From Mycocentrospora acerina (lineage: Eukaryota; Ascomycota; Dothideomycetes; Pleosporales): 64,000 bases of DNA. The stretch spans positions 1 through 64,000 of the forward strand of contig JAKUHH010000084.1 of NCBI GenBank assembly GCA_022701365.1, in the 5' to 3' direction. The position numbers and the translations under genes are program-made. Every line of letters begins with the position of its first letter. The stretch's first letter is position 1. Shown here piece after piece: positions 42,501 through 53,412 of this stretch. The notes below the pieces were generated by a model. The model was given only the letters and a program-made list of their open reading frames with translations, ran no database searches and was not told the origin of the DNA.

Positions 42501-45500
42501 GTTGAAACAAGGCACATCATCTGGCTGCTTCTCAATCAGGAATCGGTGAACATCGTGCAGGATCTCACCAAGTCGATGGCGGAGGTCATGAATGAGCTTG
42601 TAGTTCTTGTCGTCGCGTTGCAACGGATAGCCAGACTCATACTGGAATGTTGGCTTCACTTCCTCGTCTTCGGCCTCACCAAGACCGGCATCTTCGTCGA
42701 TGCCCTCAGTATCCATGGCATCTGGGTCTGAGCCACCGTCTGAATCGGCAGCCTTGTCTTCAGTAGACTGGTCATGTCTACCGTCGAACAAGACTGAAAC
42801 ACCAGATATAATCAGTCTCAGGAGAACCAGGTTTCGCGATACTTCATCTGACCAGTCCTTTCCAGTACCCTCGCGTTTGATGGGCGGGTCTGGTTGAATA
42901 AGTGCAACGAGTGCGTTCATCGAATTTGTAGCGTGAGTCTCGAACAACTTAACGGCAAAGTCGATCTCCTCCTGGTTCGGTGAATGCCACTTGATGTTCA
43001 ATTTGTTTACGTCGAGCTGTCTCCCCCAAGACTCGGTGGTCAGCCCCTTCTCAAGTTCGTCGTCTTCGTAGATTGAGTAGTCAACCGTGTAGGTGCAGGT
43101 AAGATTGAGCAACAGATGATGAATAAAGTTAGACACATGCACAGTTGGAGTGCCTCTACACTTCTGTTGCATGTATTCGGCAATCTCAAACAGCTCATCT
43201 TTCCAAGGAAGCACGGCATCACCGACATGAACGACACACATGCTGAGGATACTGAGATTCCAAACAAGTGCACGGTCGCGAGGGAGGACTTCAGCGCCAG
43301 TTGTTCGCGTTGAACCCGCACCAATCTCGTCAATCTCTGTACGAATACCGGCAAACAGATGAGGCAGTATGCGCTTCAGTGCCTTCTTGGGATTTATCTT
43401 GACAAGGCTGTTGCAGATGAAAGCTATCGCATCGCGTGCTTGATGGATGACATGGTTGGTGATGAAGTTGGCAATCTTATCGAGCGCGACGTCGTAAAGC
43501 TCAGGTGACAGCGCCGCAAGCAATGGTGTAAACGCAGCTGGAAGATGGTTCACAACGTACTCTTCAGGCGATCCACTACGCACCCTAGCGGCATCTGGCA
43601 GATTCTCCAAAAGAGTAAAAACGCGACCAATAAACGAAATCAAGAACTCGTTGAGACCCGTTGTGGATGACCTAAGAATCATTTGCTCGTCCTCGTCACT
43701 GAGCTCCTTATCATAGTCGATCTCAATATTGCCGTTGGCACTCTCTAGACGTTCCACTTGTTCCGTAATCCACTGTACCGCGAGCCCCGTGTCACCACCA
43801 ATGTCTTCTGATGGTGTTGACGCACCATCTCTAGACTGGTCTCTATCGGCAGCCTTCTTAGCTTTTGTGAGATCATGGAAAGGGACCAAGTAGCAGACAC
43901 CTTGAACGTATTGCAACGTGTGCAGTGTCTTCTCGAGGTCGTTGGGATCAATACCAGGGAGAGCAAGCCCGAGTGCTGTTGTGACGTGGCATCGGAAGCC
44001 CTTGGTCTTAGCCATAATCTTTGACAGCATATGCAATGCTCGAATAGAGGAGATTGTCCGATGTACCTCAACCAGGCCCTGCATAGCAGGATAGATTCTC
44101 TGCAATGCTCCCGGAAGAATGAGATTTGGTTCCAAGTAAGCAAGACTTTGAAGGGTAGACAAAGCGTATTGTACAGCCTTGTCACTCTTCGAGAAAATGC
44201 CCATGAACGTTACTTCTCTCAAGCAGAGCACGAAACGCCTCTTGACTGCGTCATTCAGCTGGCGATCCTCGGGCACGTCCATCTCGCCACTGTGCTCGCG
44301 GTTCCAGCGCAGGACGAAGAAGTCTGCTAGGTAGTAAACTAGCTGTGCAAGAGGTCGTGTCCAGCTGCCAGAGTTTGACGGGTGAAAGAACGTCTCAACA
44401 GCCTGGATCAGCCCTTCTAATTTGCTTAGAACGGAGTCTGGGCTCTCCGCACATGCAGGTGAGAGTGACATGGCTATTATACGAGCAATGTGATGTGTAG
44501 ACGGGTGCTTTCGCACGTCCCGATCGAGCATCACAGCCAGGCCGGCACCCAGATCAACCGTGCTGCTGTAAGGGGACGTAGCTTGTCCGACAGGGATCTC
44601 GAGTAGCCTGAGAATGGCAGTGAAGATCTGAGAAGACTGCTCTGCTGTGAAGACGCCGTACTCTGAGAAAGGCACATGTGCTGCAGTGAGGTTGTCCCTA
44701 GCAAGACGCGACATGGTGTCAACAAAGTGCGCGTCGAACAATCGCGACCGGTTTACCAGCGACCACAGATGAAAGAAGGTTGGGAGATACTCTTGTGGGA
44801 GTAAGTCAGGCCTGTCTTCTGGCGGAGGGTGTGTGGGCAGCAACAAGTTGAGCAGGCCTACGACGACAAAGGCACCTTCGCTAAAGGATGTGCTGAAGAA
44901 GGGCAGAAGCTCCTCAAATATAGCGGGTATCTCCTTTGGATCAAAGTACAGCTGGGCAAAGGTGCACATCTTTGTCAGAGTGCGGATGTTGCGCTTCACA
45001 TTGGGCGGATGCGAGCCTCCTGACTCTGACGGGAGAACGAACAGCTTAAGCTCTCTGTACAAGGGCCGCCAGTCCAGGATGACCTGATCCTTTCCGGGGC
45101 GAAGATAGTGTTTGCGCCTGTCAAAGGTGTCAGCCTCGTGTGCGTACCGTGGTTCCGCCTCTCCGCCACTCACTTGGTCAGCACCATGAACATGCTCGCG
45201 AAGCGCTCCGCCACCAGGTAATCAAGCCCGGGGGCCAGCGCCAGCTCGTAGTAGAGGTTCACCAGCTTCACGCGGGTGCTGCGGGGCAGGTCGAACTTGA
45301 GCTGCAGCCATCCTCGAATCTCGCGCGTCCAGTGCACAGCGCCCGGCGCAAAGTCGCCGGCCGAGACGGCAATGTAGAGGTGCTCCAGACACGTCTGCAG
45401 GCTTTCCTCGCGCTCGCCGTGGCCCTCGGTCTGGTAGGGGAGGTATTCGAGGTAGGGAAACGTTCGTGGGCGGCTTCTGCTGTCGCGCTCGTCGTCTGTG

Positions 45501-45613
45501 CCGCTGCCGTCTGTGTCTCGCCAATTTCCGCCGGGCGAGGTTGCACCAGAATTGGGGCCCGACGGCGAGTCGAGGGCGCCCATGAGCTGTGATATCCGCT
45601 CGCTGACAGCCAT
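39595..45613 (-). CDS. BLM10: Proteasome activator BLM10/PA200
   Basis: Three exons, 45613-45174, 45117-39714 and 39657-39595, give 1968 residues. Both introns are short with GTGAGT or GTAAGT donors and CAG acceptors. The protein is an all-helical HEAT-repeat solenoid; recognisable stretches include LDWRPLYRELKLFV near the N-terminus, a central acidic linker (GIDEDAGLGEAEDEEV) and KSVKSVLADFKKTRQDTW near the end. The last exon of 20 codons supplies the C-terminus FEQEQLEDLEGVLWKSYFA. Blm10/PA200 caps the 20S proteasome, opens its gate through its C-terminal tail and promotes ATP-independent degradation, including of acetylated histones in animals. The C-terminal tripeptide here is Tyr-Phe-Ala (see findings). 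Start ATG at 45613; divergent from PSF3. Confidence 0.95.
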
Positions 45614-46521
45614 GGTGCCAGAGGAGGTGGAGGGGAGAGAGGTGGGGAAGGTGAGACGGGCCTAGGGCGCGGGAAGGGGGCGTTCGAGGCTGACAGGCAT
45701 GAACGGTGGGCAGCAGGGCAGCAGGGCAGGACAGAGGGCTGCAGGGCGGGTCTCTTGCCTGTCGACGCCAAAGGTCAGCACTTGCTCGTTCACTGATGTT
45801 CCGGCCGAGCACGGCGTGGCCAAGCGCAGGAGCCCACGCGATGCCAGGCGGGCGTCTGGCGCTTGCTTTCATGACGTACTATACTGGGTGCTGTGCTGGA
45901 TACCGGCTCAAGAGCGCTGGGGGCGTGTGCTGGGACAAATGTCGCGTGCGTGGTTGGGCAGTGAACAGTGAACAGTTCGCCGTCACCGTACCTTGCCGAC
46001 GCCTCGTTCCTCCCGCCTCGATGTTGGACCGGGGTGTGGAGAAGGGAGCTATGACCCGAACAAGTGCGGGTCGCGTCAATGACTGTCGTCGCTTGACGCT
46101 GCAGCAGATTCGTGCACCGGAACAAGAAAAAGCAACTGGGTGCTTCGCGCAGCTGGTTGGTTGGCACGCAGTTGGGCAGACGAGTGCGACGTGATTTGCT
46201 CCACGGCTCGTGTGCGAGTGCTGCGTCTATATATCCCTCGCCCAGTCTCCAGGCACGCACGACGCGCAACACCAAGCGGCGAGCAGGTAAGCAAACCACA
46301 CCAGTGCTAGCCACCCTTTCGTCTTCTGGCGGCTTCTCTGGGGCGTTGTATGCTCGCCAGTCTTCGCTTCCATCCACGTGCACGCTGGTTCGCGTGTACG
46401 GCTGGTCACACAGCACACGACCCGTTTATTGCCTCTGTTGGACCGGTTGCACACCGCGTTTCCCACCTGCGCCACCTCTCGACAACTGCTCTCACTGACT
46501 ATTCAGCATCAGTTTCGAGCA
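45614..46521. promoter_or_regulatory. Divergent intergenic region, BLM10 / PSF3
   Basis: 908 bp between two start codons. A possible 5' UTR intron of PSF3 spans 46287-46506 (GTAAGC donor after GAGCAG, ATTCAG acceptor 15 bp before the ATG). A TATA-like TATATA lies at 46228-46233, a plausible distance upstream. No separate gene is supported; frames on both strands here are shadows or chance. Confidence 0.45.
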
Positions 46522-47328
46522 ATGACTTCGTATTACAATGTTGATGCCATCCTGACCGACGCCCAGAAGGTACCATGTACCTTTGAACTTACTGTCCCCG
46601 GCCTGGGCTATCTAGAAGGCAACATGAGTGGCGACATAAAGCAGGGCTCCAAAGTCGAGCTTCCTCTGTGGCTGGGAGAGATGCTTGCGTTGAGGTAAGC
46701 ACATGTACAGTCACCAAATGCAGCTTGTTGCACTTTCTTCTTCTTGTTCTTCTTCTTGTTCTTCTTCCTCTACTTCTTCTTCTTCCTCTTCTTCTACTTC
46801 TACTTCTACTTCTTCTTCTTCTTCTTCCTTCAGAATCATCTTGTATTCACACTACATACAGCCAGAGCTTGAATACGTCCTCTCTCGTCACCCTTGATCC
46901 ACCCTCGGCTCTCTCGCCTCGTGTCCTCAATGCTCTAAAAGCCGACCCACGCACTGTAGATTTGCGGGCTCTCGCCCCGCACTTTTACAATCTTGGCGCC
47001 AGAATCCTCGAGCTGTTCGACGAAGAGGATATGATTGAGGTGCTAAGTGATGTAAGTATTCGTGGCTTTACTAAACCCCGATCAATTGGGCTAACAGCAA
47101 GAAGACGTTCAAAGCCAGAGCTGCTGTCATAGCCGATCAAGCACATAACCCTCGTGGTGCACTAGGCGAAGGCGCCGACTTTATGCGTGGTCTAGATGAA
47201 AATGAGCGTCAATGTGACTTAATCACGCCATGAGATCCGCCACACTTGCTGACGGTTGTTTAGTATTTCGAGCCGCACACGATAGCGCAAGGGCAGTGCG
47301 AACGTGGACAACAGACTTGAAGAAGTGA
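46522..47328 (+). CDS. PSF3: DNA replication complex GINS subunit PSF3
   Basis: Four exons, 46522-46694, 46862-47051, 47105-47213 and 47264-47328, join in frame to 178 residues, the usual size. Recognisable parts are the N-terminal YYNVDAILTDAQKVPC, VELPLWLGEMLAL, the helical A-domain LNALKADPRTVDLRALAPHF with LGARILELFDEEDM, and the C-terminal FRAAHDSARAVRTWTTDLKK. Psf3 with Sld5, Psf1 and Psf2 forms GINS, which joins Mcm2-7 and Cdc45 in the CMG replicative helicase. Intron 1 carries a long TTC repeat and two competing acceptors; only the second (46861) keeps the frame. The intron 2 acceptor is ambiguous by one codon (AAG at 47101 or 47104). Confidence 0.92.
46737..46831. repeat. (TTC)n pyrimidine microsatellite in PSF3 intron 1
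   Basis: About 95 bp of TTC, CTT and TACTTC units on the coding strand of PSF3, ending just before a CAG at 46831-46833. Confidence 0.9.
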
Positions 47329-47634
47329 AGCAGGCTCGAGAAATAATGTCTGGAGTGTGCAACAAATCCTGCAAGTCTAACGGCACGAAGCAAAGCAAAG
47401 CAGGCCCAACTACAATTCATCACAGGCGCAGTAACGCCCAGCAATGCAGACGACTTGTGGAAAAATGATGCGGAACGAGGAATAAAAGGAATGCAAGATG
47501 AAGCACAGCACTCAAGGAGCCGGGAGAAAACAACCGTTGCTCGCAATTCTTCAACGCCTACCTGGTGAATATACACAGTACCTCGTAACTCAGCAATCCT
47601 TGAAATATTAAATTTATGATCAGAACCTCTGTAT
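47329..47634. other. Convergent 3' ends, no gene
   Basis: 306 bp between the stop codons of PSF3 (+) and the Cys-Pro protein gene (-). Nothing beyond 3' UTR-like AT-rich sequence near 47590-47620. Confidence 0.6.
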
Positions 47635-49363
47635 TCACCGCGTCATGGATCCAAGGTTACTGTTTTGCAGCAAGGCAATTAACTGATCAGGTGGATAACC
47701 CAGAAAAACAGGGCCGTTGAAAATCATTTGTGGTACTGTCCGGGGGCCTTCGGGCTCCATTGGTCGAGACGGGGCAGCCTGTGGAGCAGCAGCCAGAGGC
47801 GGAGCGGCTTGGGGCAGAGAAGGTAATGGCGGTGGCATCATAGGGGGTTCATGCACTGTCGATGGAGGCTGTGGATGTGGACGAGGGGTTTGAGGTAGCG
47901 TCTGTTTCGGAGGCATCATGCCCATGGCCATATGATCGAACGGGCATTTTCCAGTCTTGGGCGGTATTTCACCAACAGGACGGTCAGTCTCTGACGGCAC
48001 TGGTGGTGATGCAGTAGGAACGGAACCGACAGAAGATGAGCTTCCTGCATCTGTGTACTTGGCTGGTACTGTAATGCCCCAGGGGCGACTGGGCGACTCA
48101 CCAAGTCTGACCTCTTTGAGCGGCCGATCAAAATGGGCAGTTCTGGTTTCTTCCATGCTGGGTGCTGTCGGCTCTTCCACACTAGATGCCGCGCCGTCTT
48201 GTAAACTAGCCGAGACAGCCTTGGCCCATCTCTCTACCTTTCCGTCCGCTCTTGTATCAGCGATCATTCCAAGCTCAAGCTCTTCTTCGACTTCGTCCTC
48301 GGGCTCTTCGGGTAGCCATGCCTGGTGTTTCTGACCGAGACCTTGTATCATGTTTACGAGATTGCCGTACTTGCGATCTAACTGTTCAATGCTCTCCTGG
48401 TTACTCTGAAAGCGATTAATGCACACTTCATGGCTTCGTGGGAGTTCGTGCTTATGTTTCTCAAAGTACTTTGCGACTTCTTCTGGTTCATGTTGGTCGA
48501 GGAATCGAATGGGACAGACAGCGGCAGAACCGTCAACAGAGGCTGTAGGTGACGCTGGGATATTGCCACAAATCTCAGCGCGTATTGGATCACAAAAAGA
48601 TGGTCGTTTAGACCTTCGCCCCGTGACACTCAGTCTTGAAGTGGAACTACGAGGCGTTGCAAGCGGACTACCCCGTCCACTGCCCGATGCAAATGGACAC
48701 CCCAGCTTGCTCGGGGTGCCCGCGATAGTAAAGTCCTTTTCAGTAGGCGTTGTTACATTGTTGGTCTGTATTCTTAACGGACTTGTTGGTCTATCTGCTG
48801 AAGGGCCGCTCCAAATTTTCACGCCAGGCTCCGGCAAGGATGCACGTAGACCAGCCGTAGCGACTTCGGCCTGTCTGATCACCACTGCCCGACTCTTTCG
48901 CTCGACATCATCACTCTGTGCCAGCTGTTCCACCAGGTTCAATTGTATCCGAGGCTGCACATCCGCTACTCGCTCCAGATCTTGGAGAAAGGCAATGTGG
49001 TCCTGCGCGAGTGTACTAGGCGAGAAACGCTTCAAGGCATCAAGATACTGTTTCTTATCAGCTTTGTCATCGGCATAATATATGAAGATGAGCGTGTAAG
49101 AGAATAGGGGGTCAGGCTATGCTGTGGTTGTTTTCTGTCAATGCCGCAAGCGGCTGCAGGTCTAGAGCTAAGATGTTTCATCATACGAAGGTAGAGGGAA
49201 GTAAAGAAAAGTGTGTACATACCTGTTGCTTGGCCCACGACAACTTACTTTCAAGCTGTCTCTGCTGATTATACAAAACCTGATACTCGCCGCTCAAGGC
49301 CGCGAAGCCTTCCGCGAGCTGCTCGGCGAGCTGCGTCACGTTCCTCTGCGCCTCCTCAGCCAT
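47635..49363 (-). CDS. Protein of unknown function with three Cys-Pro motifs and an N-terminal coiled coil
   Basis: Two exons, 49363-49223 and 49047-47635, give 517 residues. The donor GTATGT and an acceptor after AAACAG join KLSWAKQQ to YLDALKRFSP in a continuous helix, which supports the model. The N-terminal 100 residues are helical and coiled-coil-like. The middle is Ser/Pro-rich, and a helical core FEKHKHELPRSHEVCINRF to GQKHQAWLP lies at about 241-292, followed by an acidic stretch. Three cysteines are in Cys-Pro pairs: GCPFASG (C164), VCPIRFLD (C225) and KCPFDHM (C415). The C-terminal 100 residues are Pro-rich, ending PPDQLIALLQNSNLGSMTR. I do not recognise the family. Cys-Pro pairs occur in heme-regulatory motifs, but nothing more supports heme binding. 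Divergent from the cis-prenyltransferase gene. Confidence 0.82.
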
Positions 49364-49828
49364 GCGGATGTTAGTCAGTAGTCAACAGGAGGACAATATG
49401 CGAAAGCGAGCAGATCTACGAGCGTAAGAGAGACGACAGCTCTGATGACGCGGCAGCGAGGCTTGCGGTGGGCAAACGTGAAGAAGAAGTCACGGAAGTC
49501 GGCATGGATGGAAGCGAAAATGAGAAAGTAAAGCCGCGCCAAGGTTTATGTCAGCAGTCATCCGAGCCACGCGTCCAATTAGGCAGGATCGCTCAGGGTC
49601 CGCCCCCGAGGCAGCTGGTGATTTTCTTGGAAGCGTTGCTCCGCCTGGGTTTACGTAGCATCTGCCATTGACTACTATTCTTATACCTTTGGCCAACGTT
49701 GTTGTTTGTGTCAAGATACTCTGCTTTCTCGTCGTATTCTGGAACGTTGCCTTTTACTTTTACCAACTACAGCACTTGCCACGAAACCTAGAGCTCCTAA
49801 TCAAGTACCTCATTAACCCCCCAGCAAC
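49364..49828. promoter_or_regulatory. Divergent promoter region, Cys-Pro protein / cis-prenyltransferase
   Basis: 465 bp between two start codons. A hydrophobic plus frame (49668-49931) overlaps the prenyltransferase start in another frame and is not called. No named motif is evident. Confidence 0.45.
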
Positions 49829-51025
49829 ATGGGATCACTCCACGACTCCCGCATCCACAAATGGTTCGCGACTTCGCCTCCAGTCGCCTGGACAATTCGT
49901 CAACTACGAGAGCTTCTCATTGGCTCCCTAAAGCAGGGCCCGATTCCACAGCATGTTGCGTTCGTCATGGACGGCAACAGACGCTTTGCGCGGAACCACC
50001 ACATTGAGACTGTAGAAGGACACAACTTGGGTTTCGAGTCACTAGCTCGTGTAAGTCAGAACTATGCTATCATGCACGTGTAGCCTACTAATGTAGCGGC
50101 CAGATCCTCGAAGTCTGCTACAAAGCTGGCGTCAAGGTCGTTACAATCTACGCGTTCAGTATCGAGAACTTCAAGCGCTCCAAACATGAGGTTGGTGCGT
50201 TGATGGCAATGGCAAAGGTCAAGCTCGAGCAGATGGCCGAGCATGGAGCGCTTCTAGATCGATACGGCGCGTGTATTCGCGTTCTAGGTCAACGCGGCCT
50301 TGTACGGCCAGATGTCTTGAAAGCAGTTGACAGGGCGGTCGCGATGACGGCACACAACAAAAGGTACAATTTCCTGAAGTATTCCGAGTATCCCGCTAAC
50401 GTGTATCAGGGCTGTTCTTAACATCTGCTTTCCGTACACGTCGAGGGACGAGATCACGACCGCGGTCATGAAGACTGTAGAGACGTACACCACGCCTATC
50501 CACAACCTCCCAACTCCTTCCAGGCGCACCTTCTCCGAGTCACACATAACTCAACACATACGTAAGCAGATGATCGAGGACGATGGCGACGGAGAAGCCG
50601 AGCAACCCGAGTCACGTTCGAGGTCTACCTCAGATTCGTCAAAGGAAGAGAAAAATGCCGAGGACGAGCACTCCTCGTCGACTTCGACGGCCATCAATCC
50701 GTCTGAGAAAGATGACTCTCAACCAGTACCGGCTTACTTAAACCCCGAACTAATTACTGCACAAACCCTTGACGACAACATGATGACAGCTGGTGCTCCG
50801 CCGCTCGATCTGCTCGTACGCACTTCTGGTGTAGAGCGGTTGAGCGACTTTATGCTCTGGCAGTGTCATGAAAACACGTCCATTGTTTTTCTCGAGTGCC
50901 TGTGGCCAGAGTTTGATCTTTGGCAGTTCCTTCCTGTGCTGGTAGAATGGCAATGGCAGCAGAAAAAGATACTAGAAGAACAGAAACAACAGAAGCGGAT
51001 CCGTGGGCGGTCCAAGGCAGAATGA
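49829..51025 (+). CDS. RER2: cis-Prenyltransferase, dehydrodolichyl diphosphate synthase (RER2/SRT1 family)
   Basis: Three exons, 49829-50050, 50104-50363 and 50410-51025, give 365 residues. The catalytic start motif HVAFVMDGNRRFAR is at about 42-55, with the key aspartate at 48. VVTIYAFSIENFKRS, AVLNICFPYTSRDEI and the isoprenyl-diphosphate-binding motif RTSGVERLSDFMLW (from about 298) follow in the family order. An acidic Ser/Glu-rich insertion at about 195-270 separates the last two motifs. The enzyme extends farnesyl diphosphate with isopentenyl units to the long polyprenyl diphosphate used for dolichol, hence for N-glycosylation and GPI anchors at the ER. In eukaryotes it works with an Nus1/NgBR partner, not seen here. 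RER2 versus SRT1 cannot be decided from sequence alone. Confidence 0.9.
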
Positions 51026-51667
51026 AACGGTCGGGTGAGTGAAGAGGTTGAAGTACCAGCGATTTGTAGTTAGTAGAGAAAGCCGATGAGATAATCCAGC
51101 GCGCATCGACGATACCCAGAAGAGAAGCATGCCCATTCATAGTTCGAGTTAGAGTCTAGCAACTGAGAATACACAACATATCCCTATTTCTCCCGACGCC
51201 TATGTGACACAGCCTGATAGCCTATCATCACTCAGAGTTTGGCGTATGTGCGAAGGCGTGGATGACCAAGTCTTGTTATCTCTCACCGTCTGTTTGCTTG
51301 CTTGTTTTAGTCACACGCCGACCAGGTTTGCACCCAATGGTAGCCTAGCGTTACCGACCATACTCAGACGTCATCTCACTAACAGGCCGACGCTTGTTGT
51401 GTGATGGCGCAATGCAGCTGGACAGCGATTCAGATTGCCATTAAACCCCGCGCTTCCCGCTTTCAGAATGGCATATATGTGTTTGGCATATCTACTAGAG
51501 ACTCACGGTCTATCATCGCAGCCTGTAAAACACTCCCTGTAAAGGACCATTGTCCGACAACTTGGCGAACCGGACATTGGACTGATAGTGTGGAAACATC
51601 GTTTTATCACCTGAGTAGCAAAGAGTTCCAAAGAGACCTCAAACATAGATACTGATTCAACATCACC
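51026..51667. other. Intergenic, no gene seen
   Basis: 642 bp between two plus-strand genes. Short frames (51204-51404, 51401-51655) show no family resemblance. The right part is presumably the promoter of the F-box-like gene. Confidence 0.55.
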
Positions 51668-52725
51668 ATGGACCCTCCATCACTCTTAACTATTCCTGTA
51701 GAACTCCGCGAGATGATATATGACCATCTCTTCGGTACCTTGATCATTCGACACGGCTTCAAATCCTTAAGCCCGACTGGCTCTGAATCCTCACAAAGCG
51801 ACGCCAATCGCACCGCCATCTTGCTCACCTGTCGGCAAATCAAAGCGGAAGCTTGGCGCCATCTTCCTCTAAACTGCACTCTTCAGTTTCGCAGCACAGA
51901 AAACCTCCTCAGCACGTTGCTATCTATCGAACAGAGTGTGTTGACACGACTCCGCCATGTGCGTGTCCGCGCATTTCCGTTCCCGCTATATACTACAGGA
52001 CGACCGGGCTATTACCCGACTTACTACGCTGCTAACGCACTGAATCTATTACCTGGACTCTGTTTGGACACTCTTGTTGTCGAGGACTGCTGGCATGGAT
52101 TCGGTATGGGTGACGGATGGAGAGATGTGACCACATACTTTGACATTGAAGCCTTGTTACGGAGCAAAGCATGGAAACAGCTTACATATATCACCCCATG
52201 CACAGATTTCATCGCTTCTGGGTATGACGTAAAACGCAGGCGAGAGGCCCAGCCGCAGACTTGGGATGCGATGGTGAAGGAGATAGATGGTGAGGAATCG
52301 GGTGCGGAGGTTACTATGTTCATAGTACCCCACAAACAAGAAACAGCGACTAGTGAGGAGAGGACAGAAGATGGACGCAAAATGCAGCCATGGTCTGCGA
52401 AACCAGGACACGAAATTATGGATAACTGGCGTGCTGCGGGGCCAGAGCAGAGTTTGAAGGGTGAGGTCAGGATTGTGGCTAGAAGGGGGAAGAGAGTACA
52501 GGCCGTACAAACGGGGGTTACTGAAAAGATGAGTTGGAAGGAGATGAAGAACAAAGAAGGCGGGTTTTTGAGAGAAGGTAGGCTAATTCTAACATGAATG
52601 GAGACAGAACTAACGACCCCACAGACTGGACGCCTTACTATCATGACATGGCAGATGCGATGGGATGGATTTACGGCGGCTGGGGACGCCGGATGCAGCT
52701 TGCAAATCAAGCGTTGAGTAACTGA
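51668..52725 (+). CDS. F-box-like protein of a fungal lineage-specific type
   Basis: Two exons, 51668-52577 and 52625-52725 (GTAGGC donor, CACAG acceptor, CTAAC branch site), give 336 residues. The N-terminus LLTIPVELREMIYDHLFGTL is an F-box-like helix of the kind common in large, poorly characterised fungal families. ILLTCRQIKAEAWRHLP follows, also typical of them. The rest has no named domain; the second exon adds a Trp/Gly/Tyr-rich tail (DWTPYYHDMADAMGWIYGGW). Such proteins are thought to bind Skp1 or act as recognition modules, but no role is assigned. Adding exon 2 replaces a short in-frame end at 52597, and the good splice signals favour the longer form. Confidence 0.72.
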
Positions 52726-53412
52726 GTTGGTCCTTATTGAGGTTATACATGCCACCTAACAGCCTTCTTTAACACTTGAATAAGCTATCTAATCAACACT
52801 TTTGAAGTAGCCTTTGTTGTTATATTAAAGATGTATGCCTTGCTTCTCTGTGTGTAAATTGTAACGCTGTGCTTTTGTGCGTTCACCTAAATCGTTAAGG
52901 TTATTGAACCAAAAGTATTCTTCAAGCTTTTAATGAAGAGCAAAATCAATGAGTGTCAAGTGTGGAGAATAAGAGGCGGACAAGATCTTGACGTAGCAGC
53001 ATTCCAGTAGGACAACCAGTGTGCGTTTTGACGGAACAGTACCGGATTTTCTCGCTCATAATTACTAGCAAGATCTTTAGGTATGTTGCTACACTTATTT
53101 TAACTATAGGCCTATATTTCCCTCTCTATTTCCGAACAATATCGTAATACCGCACGTCTGTTCTCTCAGCACAGCTCTAAACGCTGCTTTGCACGTTGGC
53201 GGTGGAGCGGTGGAGGATAGTGGAGCGTCTTGGCGAGCGAACATTGGCCCCACTCGTTAGTCAGCCGCCTCTTCCCACAATCAATTTTCGTCTCTTCCCC
53301 GACCTCACGAACGCGAACGTTAACGTCGACAATCACTAACAACAGTCAAGGTACGACCCCCTACTTACCATTTGAATTAAACCAGTGATCAAATATACTG
53401 ACATTGCCACAG
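52726..53412. other. Intergenic and eL15 promoter with likely 5' UTR intron
   Basis: 687 bp without a gene. The left part is AT-rich. A G-rich stretch (GGCGGTGGAGCGGTGGAGGATAG..., about 53200-53235) and a C/G-rich leader lie upstream of eL15. A likely 5' UTR intron (53351-53412) ends directly before the eL15 ATG and has its own entry. Confidence 0.55.
53351..53412 (+). other. Probable 5' UTR intron of the eL15 gene
   Basis: GTACGA donor after AACAGTCAAG and a GCCACAG acceptor immediately before the ATG at 53413; 62 bp, with a CTGAC branch-site candidate 13 bp before the acceptor. Introns at this place are common in fungal ribosomal protein genes. This is inference from splice signals only. 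Confidence 0.55.

Noticed and set aside
46834..46926. PSF3 exon 2 starting at the first acceptor
   Set aside because: It shifts the frame and stops early, losing the conserved GINS helices; kept only as a possible alternative splice form.
24725..47328. A functional chromosome-biology or protein-turnover gene cluster
   Set aside because: HOP1, CDC4, BLM10 and PSF3 are near each other, but they are interleaved with unrelated genes on both strands and share no visible promoter motif; the grouping is probably chance.
52578..52597. Unspliced 309-residue end of the F-box-like protein
   Set aside because: A good donor, branch site and acceptor lead to a second exon with a well-formed tail, so the read-through stop is likely intronic.
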